DNA of 64,000 nt, taken from the NCBI RefSeq assembly GCF_041438865.1, contig NZ_CP109450.1, positions 6,574,001 through 6,638,000 of the forward strand, in the 5' to 3' direction. The translations under genes and the position numbers were made by a program. Shown in pieces: positions 1 to 8,296 of the stretch. The notes under the pieces are model-generated. The model did not search any database. It had not been told where the DNA came from and saw only the letters and a list, made by a program, of their open reading frames with translations. The DNA is from Streptomyces sp. NBC_01471 (GTDB lineage Bacteria; Actinomycetota; Actinomycetes; Streptomycetales; Streptomycetaceae). Positions within the stretch are counted from its first letter, which is position 1. Each line of letters starts with the position of its first letter.

Positions 1-344
1 CTCGCCTTCGCGAGGATGGTGTCGACGATCTGGTCGGCGCCGCCGGAGTCCGCGAGGAGCTTGCCGAGGATGGCACCGAGCGCGATCAGGACACCCACAC
101 TCGCGGTGGTGTCACCGAGCCCCGAGGTGAAGCTGGTGATGACCTTGTCGAGCGGAGCACCCGCGACCGCTCCCAGGACGAGCGATCCGATGGTCAGCGA
201 CAGGAACGCGTGGAGCTTGGTCTTCGTGATGAGCAGGACGATGACGGCGATGCCCGCGAGGACGGCGATCCCCAGCTGGGCATGGCCGGCCGACGATATC
301 GGCGCTGCGTCCGCTGCCAGCATCTCGACACTGAGACTGGACAC
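1..344 (-). CDS. Gluconate:H+ symporter, GntP family (N-terminal part, cut by window edge)
   Basis: Only the first 114 or so residues are inside the window; the gene runs off the left edge. The visible protein has two hydrophobic segments (LGIAVLAGIAVIVLLI and LSLTIGSLVLGAVAG) followed by a stretch rich in small residues, GDTTASVGVLIALGAILGKL, which is characteristic of the GntP family of gluconate permeases. I chose the GTG at 344 because AAGGA lies seven bases upstream; an in-frame ATG at 323 is the alternative. It follows gluconokinase on the same strand with a gap of about 100 bases, so the two probably form a gluconate uptake and phosphorylation operon. Confidence 0.85.
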   Translation of the reverse strand, partial: MSSLSVEMLAADAAPISSAGHAQLGIAVLAGIAVIVLLITKTKLHAFLSLTIGSLVLGAVAGAPLDKVITSFTSGLGDTTASVGVLIALGAILGKLLADSGGADQIVDTILAKA

Positions 345-441
345 GGTGGATTCCTTCGGTTCGTGAGGCGGTGGTTCGTCATGCGGTGGTTCGTCAGGCA
401 GGTGTCCGTCGTGCGGTGAGCGGTACGGCGTGACGGTGGTG

Positions 442-951
442 CTACTGGCCGATGCCGTGCAGTGCGGCCACGGCCCGCCCGGTGATGTCCTCGGGGGTCC
501 CGGAGATGTCGACGGCGGCGCCCGCCTCGTCCCGGCCCAGCGGCTGGAGCGTGGCGAACTGCGAGTCGAGGAGCGCGGTGGGCATGAAGTGCCCCTTGCG
601 CTCCGCCATCCGCTGCTCGATCAGCTCCCGGTCGCCGGTCAGGTGCAGAAAGACGACGCCGGGCGCCTCGGCCCGCAGCCGGTCGCGGTAGGAGCGCTTG
701 AGCGCGGAGCAGCTGACCACCCCGCCCCGGTCGGCGCGCTCGTGCGCCCAGCGGCCGATCGCGTCGAGCCACGGCCACCGGTCGGCGTCCTCGAGGGCCG
801 TGCCGGCCGACATCTTGGCGATGTTCGCGGCGGGGTGGAAGTCATCCCCCTCTGCGTACGGAACGCCCAGTGCGGCGGAGAGCAGCGGACCGATCGTGGT
901 CTTGCTGGTCCCTGCCACGCCCATCAGGACTACGACTCGGGGGGTGCTCAT
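442..951 (-). CDS. gntK: Gluconokinase
   Basis: A protein of 169 aa in the small gluconokinase family, which phosphorylates D-gluconate to 6-phosphogluconate with ATP and feeds the pentose phosphate pathway. The P-loop is at residues 11-19 and reads GVAGTSKTT. The family norm has glycine where this protein has Ser16, immediately before the catalytic Lys17. It is followed by GDDFHP and NIAKMSAG, which match the gluconate-binding part of the family. I take the ATG at 951, preceded by GAGG, rather than an in-frame start 48 bases upstream, because the shorter product begins directly at the first beta strand. It lies upstream of the permease and divergent from a GntR regulator with a large palindrome between them. 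Confidence 0.93.
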   Translation of the reverse strand: MSTPRVVVLMGVAGTSKTTIGPLLSAALGVPYAEGDDFHPAANIAKMSAGTALEDADRWPWLDAIGRWAHERADRGGVVSCSALKRSYRDRLRAEAPGVVFLHLTGDRELIEQRMAERKGHFMPTALLDSQFATLQPLGRDEAGAAVDISGTPEDITGRAVAALHGIGQ

Positions 952-1019
952 CGGTGGTGCCTCGCTGTCCTCTTCGACATGACTTCGACGGGGCGACATG
1001 GATCCGTCGCGCTACTGAA

Positions 1020-1076
1020 ACCCATTAGGTACGACTTATTCAAGAGTCTGTGACTTAAAAGTCATACTTAATGGGT
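1020..1076. promoter_or_regulatory. Long imperfect palindrome in the gntK/gntR intergenic region (probable GntR operator)
   Basis: The arms 1020-1037 (acccattaggtacgactt) and 1059-1076 (aagtcatacttaatgggt) are reverse complements apart from two positions, with a 21-base spacer that holds a smaller palindrome gacttaaaagtc at 1052-1063. The region is AT-rich against a GC-rich background and lies between divergent gntK and gntR. It probably carries the operator or paired operators of the adjacent GntR protein and the promoters of both genes. Confidence 0.75.
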
Positions 1077-1103
1077 CTCAGGGATGCCCCGTAGGGTGAT
1101 GCC

Positions 1104-1805
1104 ATGACCACTCAGGGCCCGGGGCTGCACGCCCACGTGCTGGAAAACCTCGGCCCCTCGATCACCTCGGGGGAGTACCCGCCGGGCAGCGTGCTGCGCA
1201 CCGACGAACTGGCCCGGCGCTTCGACGTCTCCCGCACGGTGATCCGCGAGGCCGTCCGCGTCCTGGAGTCGATGCACCTGGTCGAGTCCCGGCGCCGGGT
1301 CGGTGTGACCGTGCGCCCCACCGAGGAGTGGAACGTCTACGACCCGCAGGTCATCCGGTGGCGGCTGGCCGGCGCCGACCGGTCCCGCCAGCTCCGCTCG
1401 CTGACCGTCCTGCGGTACTCCGTGGAGCCGGTCGCCGCCGGGCTCGCGGCCCGGCACGCCACCGCCGCGCAGTGCGCCGCCCTCACCGAGCAGGCGCTCG
1501 GCATGGTCGCCACGTCCCGCGGCCACCGGCTGGCCGCGTATCTGGTGCACGACATCGCCTTCCACCGGCTTGTTCTGCGCGGATCGGGGAACGAGATGTT
1601 CGCCCGGCTCGGCGACGTGGTCGCCGAGGTGCTCGCCGGGCGTACGGAGCACCAGGTGATGTTCGACGATCCCGACCCGGCCGCCGTTACCTTGCACGTG
1701 CAAGTGGCGGAGGCCGTAAGGGAAGGCAATGCCGACCGGGCGGAGGAGTTGACCAGAGAGATCGCGGTCGGCGCACTGAAGGAGCTCGACGTCCTGGCGC
1801 CCTGA
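1104..1805 (+). CDS. GntR/FadR-family regulator of gluconate genes
   Basis: A protein of 233 aa. The N-terminal winged helix is visible around residues 30-70 (TDELARRFDVSRTVIREAVR, then a wing ending in VGVTVRP). The C-terminal half is an FCD-type effector domain with spaced acidic and histidine residues (HDIAFHRLVL and a later TLHVQVAEAV) of the kind that bind metal in FadR-subgroup proteins. It is divergent from gntK and the gluconate permease, with a long palindrome in between, so the natural reading is a gluconate- or 6-phosphogluconate-responsive repressor. The effector cannot be read from sequence. A stretch of about 125 bases separates it from the following permease gene. Confidence 0.88.
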   Translation: MTTQGPGLHAHVLENLGPSITSGEYPPGSVLRTDELARRFDVSRTVIREAVRVLESMHLVESRRRVGVTVRPTEEWNVYDPQVIRWRLAGADRSRQLRSLTVLRYSVEPVAAGLAARHATAAQCAALTEQALGMVATSRGHRLAAYLVHDIAFHRLVLRGSGNEMFARLGDVVAEVLAGRTEHQVMFDDPDPAAVTLHVQVAEAVREGNADRAEELTREIAVGALKELDVLAP

Positions 1806-1931
1806 CCGGAACTGTTCCAAACGTTTTTGTGACATAGATTTCATTCGGTTCTCGCGCCCGACACGCCCCGTTTACGCTAACGCCTTGATCGTGATCGGCC
1901 GCCACCTCCCCCACGTAAGGCGACGCAACCT

Positions 1932-3374
1932 ATGACTGACCGCACCCTCACCGCGGCAGAACCCTCTCCGCACGTCGATGCCGGTGACGAGGGCTACAGC
2001 AAAGACCTGAAGTCCCGCCACATCAACATGATCGCCATCGGCGGGGCCATAGGCACCGGCCTCTTCCTCGGCGCCGGCGGCCGGATGGCAGGTGCCGGCC
2101 CCTCGCTCGCCATCGCCTACGCGGTCTGCGGAGCCTTCGCCTTCTTCGTCGTACGGGCCCTGGGCGAACTCGTCCTCTACCGCCCTTCGTCCGGCGCCTT
2201 CGTCAGCTACGCACGTGAGTTCATGGGGGAGAAGGGCGCCTACACCGCGGGCTGGCTCTACTTCCTCAACTGGTCGACCACCGCGGTCGCCGACATCACG
2301 GCCGCCGCCACCTACGCCCACTTCTGGTCGATGTTCAGCTCGGTCCCGCAGTGGGTCTGCGCGCTCGTGGCCCTGGCCCTCGTCCTCACCGCCAACCTCA
2401 TCTCGGTGAAGTACTTCGGCGAGACGGAGTTCTGGTTCTCGATCATCAAGGTCGCCGCACTGGTCGCCTTCATGTGCATCGGCATCTATCTGCTGGTCAC
2501 CCAGCACTCGGTCGACGGGCACACCCCCGGGATCACCACCATCGGTGACCACGGCGGTCTCTTCCCCAAGGGCGTGATGCCCATGCTGCTGGTGATCCAG
2601 GGCGTCGTCTTCGCCTACGCGTCCGTCGAGCTGTGCGGCGTCGCCGCGGGCGAGACCGAGAACCCCGGGAAGATCATCCCCAAGGCGATCAACTCGATCA
2701 TGTGGCGGGTCGGCATCTTCTACGTCGGCTCCGTCGTGCTGCTGGCCCTGCTGCTTCCGTACACCGCTTACTCCGACGGCGAGAGCCCGTTCGTCACGGT
2801 GCTCTCGAAGATCGGCGTCCCCGGCGCGGCCGGCGTGATGAACCTGGTCGTCCTGACCGCGGCGCTCTCCAGCCTCAACTCGGGCCTGTACTCCACCGGC
2901 CGTATCCTGCGCTCGATGGCGCTCTCCGGCTCCGCCCCGCGCTTCACCGGCCGGATGAACAAGGGCCAGGTGCCCTACGGCGGCATCCTGCTCACTGCGG
3001 GCTTCGGGGTGCTGGGCGTCGTCCTCAACTACCTGGTCCCCGGCAAGGCCTTCGAGATCGTCCTCAACTTCGCCTCCATCGGCATCCTCGGCACCTGGGG
3101 CATGGTCATGCTCTGCTCGCTGCTCTTCTGGCAGCGCTCGAAGGAGGGCCGGGTCACCCGCCCCGCCTACCGGCTGCCGTGGGCGCCGTACACCCAGATC
3201 GTCACCCTCTGCTTCCTGGTCGCCGTCGCGTTCCTGATGTGGTGGGGCGGGGGAGTGGGCCGCACCACCGTCGAGTGCCTGCCGCTGATCGCCGCCGCAC
3301 TCGTCGGCGGCTGGTTCGTGGTGCGCGGACGGGTCGCGTCCGTCGCCGCCGAGCGCCAGGGCCTGGAAGACTGA
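1932..3374 (+). CDS. Amino acid permease (APC superfamily, asparagine/GABA-permease type)
   Basis: A protein of 480 aa with about twelve hydrophobic segments. A soluble N-terminus ends in YSKDLKSRHINMIAIGGAIG, the hallmark start of the amino acid transporter subfamily of APC permeases; GTGLFLGAG and a consensus loop with ETENPGKIIPKAI follow. These features match proton-coupled permeases of the AnsP/GabP/aromatic amino acid group, and the overall likeness is closest to L-asparagine permeases. Substrate is not certain. The gene stands alone on its upstream side and is followed after 39 bases by the formaldehyde-detoxification pair, with which it might be co-transcribed. Confidence 0.88.
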   Translation: MTDRTLTAAEPSPHVDAGDEGYSKDLKSRHINMIAIGGAIGTGLFLGAGGRMAGAGPSLAIAYAVCGAFAFFVVRALGELVLYRPSSGAFVSYAREFMGEKGAYTAGWLYFLNWSTTAVADITAAATYAHFWSMFSSVPQWVCALVALALVLTANLISVKYFGETEFWFSIIKVAALVAFMCIGIYLLVTQHSVDGHTPGITTIGDHGGLFPKGVMPMLLVIQGVVFAYASVELCGVAAGETENPGKIIPKAINSIMWRVGIFYVGSVVLLALLLPYTAYSDGESPFVTVLSKIGVPGAAGVMNLVVLTAALSSLNSGLYSTGRILRSMALSGSAPRFTGRMNKGQVPYGGILLTAGFGVLGVVLNYLVPGKAFEIVLNFASIGILGTWGMVMLCSLLFWQRSKEGRVTRPAYRLPWAPYTQIVTLCFLVAVAFLMWWGGGVGRTTVECLPLIAAALVGGWFVVRGRVASVAAERQGLED

Positions 3375-3413
3375 GGCCCCTTACCGCTCGGTTTCAGGAA
3401 GGCTGTTGACGGC

Positions 3414-4499
3414 ATGACACAGCAGGTCCAAGGGGTCGTGGCCCCCGGCAGGAACCAACCCGTCCGCGTGGAGACGATCCTGGTCCCGGACCCGGGGCCC
3501 GGCGAGGCCGTGGTGAAGATCCAGGCCTGCGGGGTCTGTCACACGGATCTCCACTACAAGCAGGGCGGGATCAACGACGACTTCCCGTTCCTGCTCGGCC
3601 ACGAGGCGGCCGGAGTCGTGGAGTCGGTCGGCGAGGGCGTCACCGACGTCGCCCCGGGTGACTTCGTGATCCTCAACTGGCGCGCCGTGTGCGGGCAGTG
3701 CCGGGCCTGTCTGCGCGGCAGGCCGCAGTACTGCTTCGACACGCACAACGCGAAGCAGAAGATGACCCTGGCCGATGGGACTGAGCTCTCCCCGGCGCTG
3801 GGCATCGGTGCCTTCGCCGAGAAGACCCTGGTCGCCTCCGGCCAGTGCACCAAGGTCGACCCGGCCGTCTCCCCGGCCGTCGCCGGTCTGCTCGGCTGCG
3901 GAGTGATGGCGGGGATCGGCGCCGCCATCAACACCGGACAGGTCGGCCGCGGCGACTCGGTGGCGGTCATCGGCTGCGGCGGCGTCGGCGACGCGGCCGT
4001 CGTCGGGGCCCGGCTCGCCGGGGCCGCGAAGATCATCGCCGTCGACATCGACGACAAGAAGCTCGCGACCGCGCGGCGGATGGGCGCCACCCACACCGTC
4101 AACTCGCGCACCGCGGACCCCGTAGAGGCCATCAGGGAGCTCACCGGCGGCTTCGGCGCCGACGTGGTGATCGAGGCGGTCGGCCGCCCCGAGACGTACC
4201 AGCAGGCGTTCTACGCCCGCGACCTGGCGGGGACCGTCGTCCTGGTCGGCGTCCCGACGCCGGAGATGAAGCTGGAACTCCCGCTCCTCGACGTCTTCGG
4301 CCGCGGCGGGTCGCTCAAGTCCTCCTGGTACGGGGACTGCCTGCCCTCCCGCGACTTCCCGATGCTCGTCGATCTGCACCAGCAGGGCCGGATCGACCTC
4401 GGAGCCTTCGTCACCGAGAAGATCGGGCTCGACGAGGTCGAGAAGGCATTCGGGCGGATGGCCGACGGCGATGTGCTGCGCTCGGTGGTGGAGTTCTGA
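3414..4499 (+). CDS. S-(hydroxymethyl)mycothiol dehydrogenase (zinc MDR)
   Basis: A protein of 361 aa in the zinc-dependent medium-chain dehydrogenase family. It oxidises S-hydroxymethylmycothiol, the spontaneous adduct of formaldehyde and mycothiol, to S-formylmycothiol with NAD. Visible features are the catalytic-zinc ligands Cys42 (GVCHTD) and His63-Glu64 (GHEAAG), the four structural-zinc cysteines 93, 96, 99 and 107, and the Rossmann motif GCGGVG near residue 185. The overall likeness is to the mycothiol-dependent formaldehyde dehydrogenase (MscR/AdhE2) group rather than simple alcohol dehydrogenases. The stop codon overlaps the start of the metallo-beta-lactamase gene (TGATG), indicating translational coupling. 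The mycothiol ligase gene mshC lies 20 kb away in the same window. Confidence 0.9.
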   Translation: MTQQVQGVVAPGRNQPVRVETILVPDPGPGEAVVKIQACGVCHTDLHYKQGGINDDFPFLLGHEAAGVVESVGEGVTDVAPGDFVILNWRAVCGQCRACLRGRPQYCFDTHNAKQKMTLADGTELSPALGIGAFAEKTLVASGQCTKVDPAVSPAVAGLLGCGVMAGIGAAINTGQVGRGDSVAVIGCGGVGDAAVVGARLAGAAKIIAVDIDDKKLATARRMGATHTVNSRTADPVEAIRELTGGFGADVVIEAVGRPETYQQAFYARDLAGTVVLVGVPTPEMKLELPLLDVFGRGGSLKSSWYGDCLPSRDFPMLVDLHQQGRIDLGAFVTEKIGLDEVEKAFGRMADGDVLRSVVEF

Positions 4500-5128
4500 T
4501 GGCGGCCCGTATCGACCATCTCGTCACCTCCGGCACGTTCTCGCTCGACGGCGGCAGCTGGGACGTCGACAACAACGTCTGGATCGTCGGCGACGACAGC
4601 GAGGCGATCGTCATCGACGCCGCCCATGACGCCGCCGCGATCGAGGCCGCCCTGGACGGCCGTACGCTGCGCGCCATCGTCTGCACGCACGCGCACAACG
4701 ACCACATCGACGCGGCGCCCGCACTGGCCGCGGCGACCGGGGCGCCCGTCCTGCTGCACCCGGACGATCTGCCGCTGTGGCGGATGACCCACCCCGACCG
4801 CCTGCCGGACGGCGAGCTCCAGGACGGGCAGATCCTGACGGTGGCGGGGACCGTGCTGACGGTGCTGCACACGCCGGGCCACGCGCCGGGCGCGGTCTGT
4901 CTGCACGCCCCCGGCCTGGCCACGGTCTTCACCGGCGACACGCTGTTCCAGGGCGGCCCCGGTGCGACCGGGCGGTCGTTCTCGGACCACCCGACGATCG
5001 TCGCGTCCATCCGGGACCGGCTGCTGACGCTGGACCCGCAGACCGTGGTCCGCACCGGCCACGGCGACTCCACCACGATCGGCGCAGAGGCTCCCGGCCT
5101 GCCGGAGTGGCTGGCGCAGGACAGCTGA
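4499..5128 (+). CDS. MBL-fold metallohydrolase paired with the mycothiol dehydrogenase
   Basis: A protein of 209 aa with the metallo-beta-lactamase signature HAHNDH: metal ligands His64, His66, Asp68 and His69. Later ligands are in HTPGHAPGA and FTGDTLF, and the protein ends with the glyoxalase-II-like VRTGHGDSTTI. The start ATG overlaps the stop of the S-(hydroxymethyl)mycothiol dehydrogenase by one base, so the two are translated together. This pairing is common in actinobacteria, and the hydrolase most likely cleaves S-formylmycothiol to formate and mycothiol. The substrate is an inference from context; the fold is clear. Confidence 0.88.
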   Translation: MAARIDHLVTSGTFSLDGGSWDVDNNVWIVGDDSEAIVIDAAHDAAAIEAALDGRTLRAIVCTHAHNDHIDAAPALAAATGAPVLLHPDDLPLWRMTHPDRLPDGELQDGQILTVAGTVLTVLHTPGHAPGAVCLHAPGLATVFTGDTLFQGGPGATGRSFSDHPTIVASIRDRLLTLDPQTVVRTGHGDSTTIGAEAPGLPEWLAQDS

Positions 5129-5189
5129 TACCGCCGCGGGTGCTCCGGAAGGCAGCCGGTCCGGCGTTCTTCCGGAGCACCCGGCGGGT

Positions 5190-5996
5190 TCAGGGCTTGC
5201 GGGCGACGCCCACCCAGCCGGGGATCGGGTCGTCGCCGGCGACCGGCACCCGCTCACCGAGTTCGGGTCGCCACTCGGCGGCCAGCGAGACCCCGGGTTC
5301 GAGGAGTTCGAAGCCCTCGAAGAACCGCGCGGTCTCCGCACGCGACCGGGGCCGCAGGGTCAGACCGCGGGCCCGGTACATCTCGACGGCCTTCGCCGAC
5401 CTCTCCGGGTCGAACTCCCCGGTGATGTGCGAGAGAACGAGGTAGCTGCCCGGCGCCAGCGGCTCCATCATGCGGTTCACCAGCTCGTCCGCGTCCTCGT
5501 CCGCGACGAAGTGCAGCAGGGCCACCAGCGAGAGCGCGACCGGCCGGCCGAAGTCCAGGAGCTTGCCCGCCGCCTCCAGGATGGTGGAGGGCTCCCGGGC
5601 GTCCGCCTGGATGTAGTCGGTCGCGCCCTCGGGCGTGGAGCGCAGCAGCGCCGCGGCGTGTGCCAGCACGATCGGGTCGTTGTCGCAGTAGACGACGCGG
5701 GAGTCCGGCGCCGACCGCTGAGCGATCTGGTGCAGGTTGGGTTCGGTCGGTATACCCGTCCCGACGTCCAGGAACTGGCGGATGCCGCTCTCCGCCAGAC
5801 AGCGGGTCGCGCGGTGCATGAACGCCCGGTTGACCCGTGCCATCTCCTTGCCCCGCGGGTCGAGGGCGAGGAGCTGCTCGGCCATCTCCTGGTCGACCGG
5901 ATAGTTGTCCTTGCCGCCCAGGAACCAGTCGTACATCCGGGCGGGATGCGGCTTGCTGGTGTCGATCTGGACGTGCGCTGGCTCTGATCCGGTCAC
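5190..5996 (-). CDS. SAM-dependent methyltransferase, DUF574 family
   Basis: A protein of 268 aa from GTG at 5996, preceded by GGAG six bases upstream. It shows the typical start of this large actinobacterial family, PHPARMYDWFLGGKDNYPVD, a SAM-binding FLDVGTGIPTEPNLH near residues 75-90, and a VVYCDNDPIVLAHA strand with the acidic ribose-binding residues. Substrates of this family are not known. Streptomyces genomes carry many copies, often beside Xre/DUF397 regulator pairs as here. The next gene upstream on the same strand is the DUF397 protein, about 110 bases away. Confidence 0.85.
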   Translation of the reverse strand: MTGSEPAHVQIDTSKPHPARMYDWFLGGKDNYPVDQEMAEQLLALDPRGKEMARVNRAFMHRATRCLAESGIRQFLDVGTGIPTEPNLHQIAQRSAPDSRVVYCDNDPIVLAHAAALLRSTPEGATDYIQADAREPSTILEAAGKLLDFGRPVALSLVALLHFVADEDADELVNRMMEPLAPGSYLVLSHITGEFDPERSAKAVEMYRARGLTLRPRSRAETARFFEGFELLEPGVSLAAEWRPELGERVPVAGDDPIPGWVGVARKP

Positions 5997-6103
5997 GGGA
6001 CGCTCCAGTTGGCAGTCGGACAACGGCGGCAATGACAACGGGCAAACGACGACGGGCAAAGCTACTGGTCCGGTCCGGTGAGGCCAGGCCAGGTCTGGTC
6101 AGG

Positions 6104-6340
6104 TCAGGTCAGGAGGAAGTCGGCCTGACCGGACTTCGCCCCCTGGATGAACGCGGCGATCTCGCCGGTGGAGTAGATGAGTGCGGGGCCTTCAGGGTCG
6201 GCGGACTGGCGTACGGCGACCCTGCCGTCGGCCAGCTTCATGGCCTCGATGCAGTTGCCGCCGTTACCGCCGCTCCACGGCTTGTGCCAGCCCTCGGCGC
6301 CGAGGTCCGCGGCAGGCATGCCGTTGTATATGCGATCCAT
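6104..6340 (-). CDS. DUF397 small acidic protein (partner of the Xre regulator)
   Basis: A protein of 78 aa with the DUF397 pattern: WHKPWSGGNGGNCIEAM, then VAVRQSADPEGPALIYSTGE, and a C-terminal region ending ...ADFLLT. It overlaps the end of the upstream Xre gene as TAATG, a translationally coupled arrangement. In Streptomyces such pairs resemble the WhiJ and AbaA developmental loci, where the small protein is thought to modulate the DNA-binding protein. Function here is by analogy only. Confidence 0.87.
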   Translation of the reverse strand: MDRIYNGMPAADLGAEGWHKPWSGGNGGNCIEAMKLADGRVAVRQSADPEGPALIYSTGEIAAFIQGAKSGQADFLLT

Positions 6341-7200
6341 TACAGCTCCTTGCGGAAATCCTTGAGGATCTCCTTCGTGCGTTGTGCAGTTGCGGCCTGA
6401 GCCGCCATGCGGTCCATGACCTCGAGGTGGGCAGCCACCTCGGGACGCGCGTCCAGATAGACGGCGCCGGTCAGGTACTCGCTGTAGACCATGTCGGGAA
6501 GTTCGGGCATTGCGAAACGGAAGAGGACGAAGGGGCCATAGGTCCCCGGATGGTGACCGGTGGAGAACTCCGCGATCTGCAGCGTGACATGCGGCAGCTC
6601 GGCCGCTCGCAGCAGGCGGTCGATCTGGCCCCGCATGACGTCGCGGCCGCCCGCGTGCCGCCGCAGCACCGTCTCGTCCATCACGACCCAGAGCGTCGGT
6701 GCGTTGGGCCGTGTCAGCAGGGACTGCCGCTCCATCCGCAGCGCGACATGCCGCTCGATGTCCTCGGGGCTGGTCTCGCCGACGGCGCCGCTCAGCATGA
6801 CCGCGCGCGCGTACTCCTCGGTCTGCAGCACACCGGGTACGAAGTGCGGCTCGTACTGCCTGATGAGCGAGGCAGCGCCCTCCAGGCTGACGTACATGCT
6901 GAACCAGTCGGGCAGGATCCCGTGGAACCGCTGCCACCAGCCGGGCTGGTTGGCCTCCTCGGCGAGCTCGACGAAGGCATCGTTCTCGGCCTCACTGATC
7001 CCGTACGCCTTCAGCAGTAACTGCACATAGGGGATCTTCAGCGCCACCTCGGCGGTCTCCATCCGGCGGATGGTGGCCTGGGCGACCCTGAGCACTTTGG
7101 CAGCCTGTTCGCGACTCAGACCGGCTCGCTCGCGCAGTTCCTGCAGGCGCTTACCGAGCACGACCTGGCCAACGGTCGGGGCGGACCGCGGCTCACTCAA
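6340..7200 (-). CDS. Xre-family regulator with DUF5753 (WhiJ-like)
   Basis: A protein of 286 aa. The N-terminal helix-turn-helix spans roughly residues 15-70 (LGKRLQELRERAGLSREQAA, then TIRRMETAE). The remaining 200 residues are the DUF5753 domain, beginning around QPGWWQRFHGILPDWFSMYV and containing EARAxxI-like and QIAEFSTGHHPG segments typical of the family. Together with the DUF397 gene and the divergent ATPase gene this is the three-part WhiJ-like arrangement repeated across Streptomyces genomes and linked to developmental and antibiotic control. A 202-base gap separates it from the ATPase gene and should hold both promoters. Confidence 0.88.
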   Translation of the reverse strand: MSEPRSAPTVGQVVLGKRLQELRERAGLSREQAAKVLRVAQATIRRMETAEVALKIPYVQLLLKAYGISEAENDAFVELAEEANQPGWWQRFHGILPDWFSMYVSLEGAASLIRQYEPHFVPGVLQTEEYARAVMLSGAVGETSPEDIERHVALRMERQSLLTRPNAPTLWVVMDETVLRRHAGGRDVMRGQIDRLLRAAELPHVTLQIAEFSTGHHPGTYGPFVLFRFAMPELPDMVYSEYLTGAVYLDARPEVAAHLEVMDRMAAQAATAQRTKEILKDFRKEL

Positions 7201-7402
7201 CTGAGACCTCCACTTGGGCAGTTGTCCAGCAGTGTGCCATGCCCGCCCGATCAGTGAAATGCCACTCTGAACTTTCCAAAGTGCCTCTTGCCAAGGTGTC
7301 CGTTACGGAGGAGAGTAGACGGGCGAACCAGCTCACGCGACTGGCGCATACCCATGGGGGATGGTGCGGCAGTCGCGGTACCCCACCGTAAGGATTTCGG
7401 CT

Positions 7403-7861
7403 GTGGCTCCAGGCACCGCGCTCATCCCCCAGCTCATCGACCAGTGCCCCGGCAGCGACGTACGGCGGTACGCCTTCGAATTACCGGCACGTACCGATTC
7501 CGTGGCCCGCGCCCGCCGCCTGACCCGGAACCGGCTCGCCTGCTGGGACTTCTCGGAGGACGCCAGCGACACCGCGCTGCTGATCGTCTCGGAGCTGGTC
7601 ACCAACGCGGTCGTCCACACGGCAGGTGACCACATCGCCTGCGAACTGCGGGACGACAGAGGCCAGTTGCGCATCGCGATACAGGACCAGGGACACGCCG
7701 CCGCAGGCCCGCAGCTCTGCCGTTCGCCGCAGGGGGAGCACGGCCGCGGACTGCTGCTGGTCGACGCCGTCAGCAGCGCCTGGGGCGTCCGCGACGCCGC
7801 GCACGGGCCAGGACGGCTGGTGTGGGCGGAGCTGGAGTGCCGCGCGGGGCGGCCGTGCTGA
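7403..7861 (+). CDS. HATPase_c-type ATP-binding protein (anti-sigma/RsbW-like)
   Basis: A protein of 152 aa. The N box is visible as IVSELVTNAVVHT and the G box as HGRGLLLVDAV, the Bergerat-fold ATP site of the small serine-kinase or anti-sigma factor group common in Streptomyces. I place the start at the GTG at 7403 because AAGGA lies eight bases upstream; an in-frame ATG at 7361 lacks a ribosome site. It is divergent from the Xre/DUF397 pair, the usual third member of WhiJ-like loci. The target sigma or anti-anti-sigma factor is not in the window. Confidence 0.85.
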   Translation: MAPGTALIPQLIDQCPGSDVRRYAFELPARTDSVARARRLTRNRLACWDFSEDASDTALLIVSELVTNAVVHTAGDHIACELRDDRGQLRIAIQDQGHAAAGPQLCRSPQGEHGRGLLLVDAVSSAWGVRDAAHGPGRLVWAELECRAGRPC

Positions 7862-8193
7862 GGAATGCGCTCGCGCGCGTCCCCACTCTCTCGACACCGC
7901 TCGGCTGCGACGCGGTCGGTGTGCCCGAACACCACGGCTTCCGGCTCCTGGCGAGGCTGCCCAAGCCCGGCTGCGTCTTCGCGGACGACGACTGGTGGTG
8001 GTGGATCGTCCCTGCCGGTTCCGACCACGAACTCGCCTGGCCGGACCGGGTGCGCTACGCCCCCGGCGCCTATGTGCCGGCGGCCCGTCCCCGGCTGCTC
8101 CACTGGCCCGGGGACTCCCTGCCCTACACCCCGCCGATCCCGCTCTACCTCATGGTGTGCCAGCTCATGGGTGAAGTGCCGGAGTGGGCCTGA
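7855..8193 (+). CDS. Conserved hypothetical protein, tryptophan-rich
   Basis: A protein of about 112 aa if it starts at the GTG at 7855, which has a GGGG stretch upstream and overlaps the end of the ATPase gene by seven bases. A longer reading from 7822 is possible. It has a striking DDDWWWWIVPAGSDHELAWP segment and ends in YTPPIPLYLMVCQLMGEVPEW. I recognise no domain. The coupling to the ATPase gene suggests it belongs to the same regulatory locus. Confidence 0.6.
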   Translation: MLRNALARVPTLSTPLGCDAVGVPEHHGFRLLARLPKPGCVFADDDWWWWIVPAGSDHELAWPDRVRYAPGAYVPAARPRLLHWPGDSLPYTPPIPLYLMVCQLMGEVPEWA

Positions 8194-8226
8194 TCCCTGT
8201 CCGGACCGGCCGCGGGAGTGCCCCCG

Positions 8227-8271
8227 GTACGCAGGAGGGCGCCGCGGATTGCTCAGCGCCCTCCTGTGTAC
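8227..8271. terminator. Bidirectional hairpin between convergent genes
   Basis: The stem 8227-8242 / 8256-8271 (gtacgcaggagggcgc against gcgccctcctgtgtac) pairs over 16 positions with one G-U. It lies between the end of the tryptophan-rich gene and the end of the convergent GH95 gene, so it can serve both. Confidence 0.8.
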
Positions 8272-8296
8272 GTGCAAGAACCTGCCGGGCGCGGGC

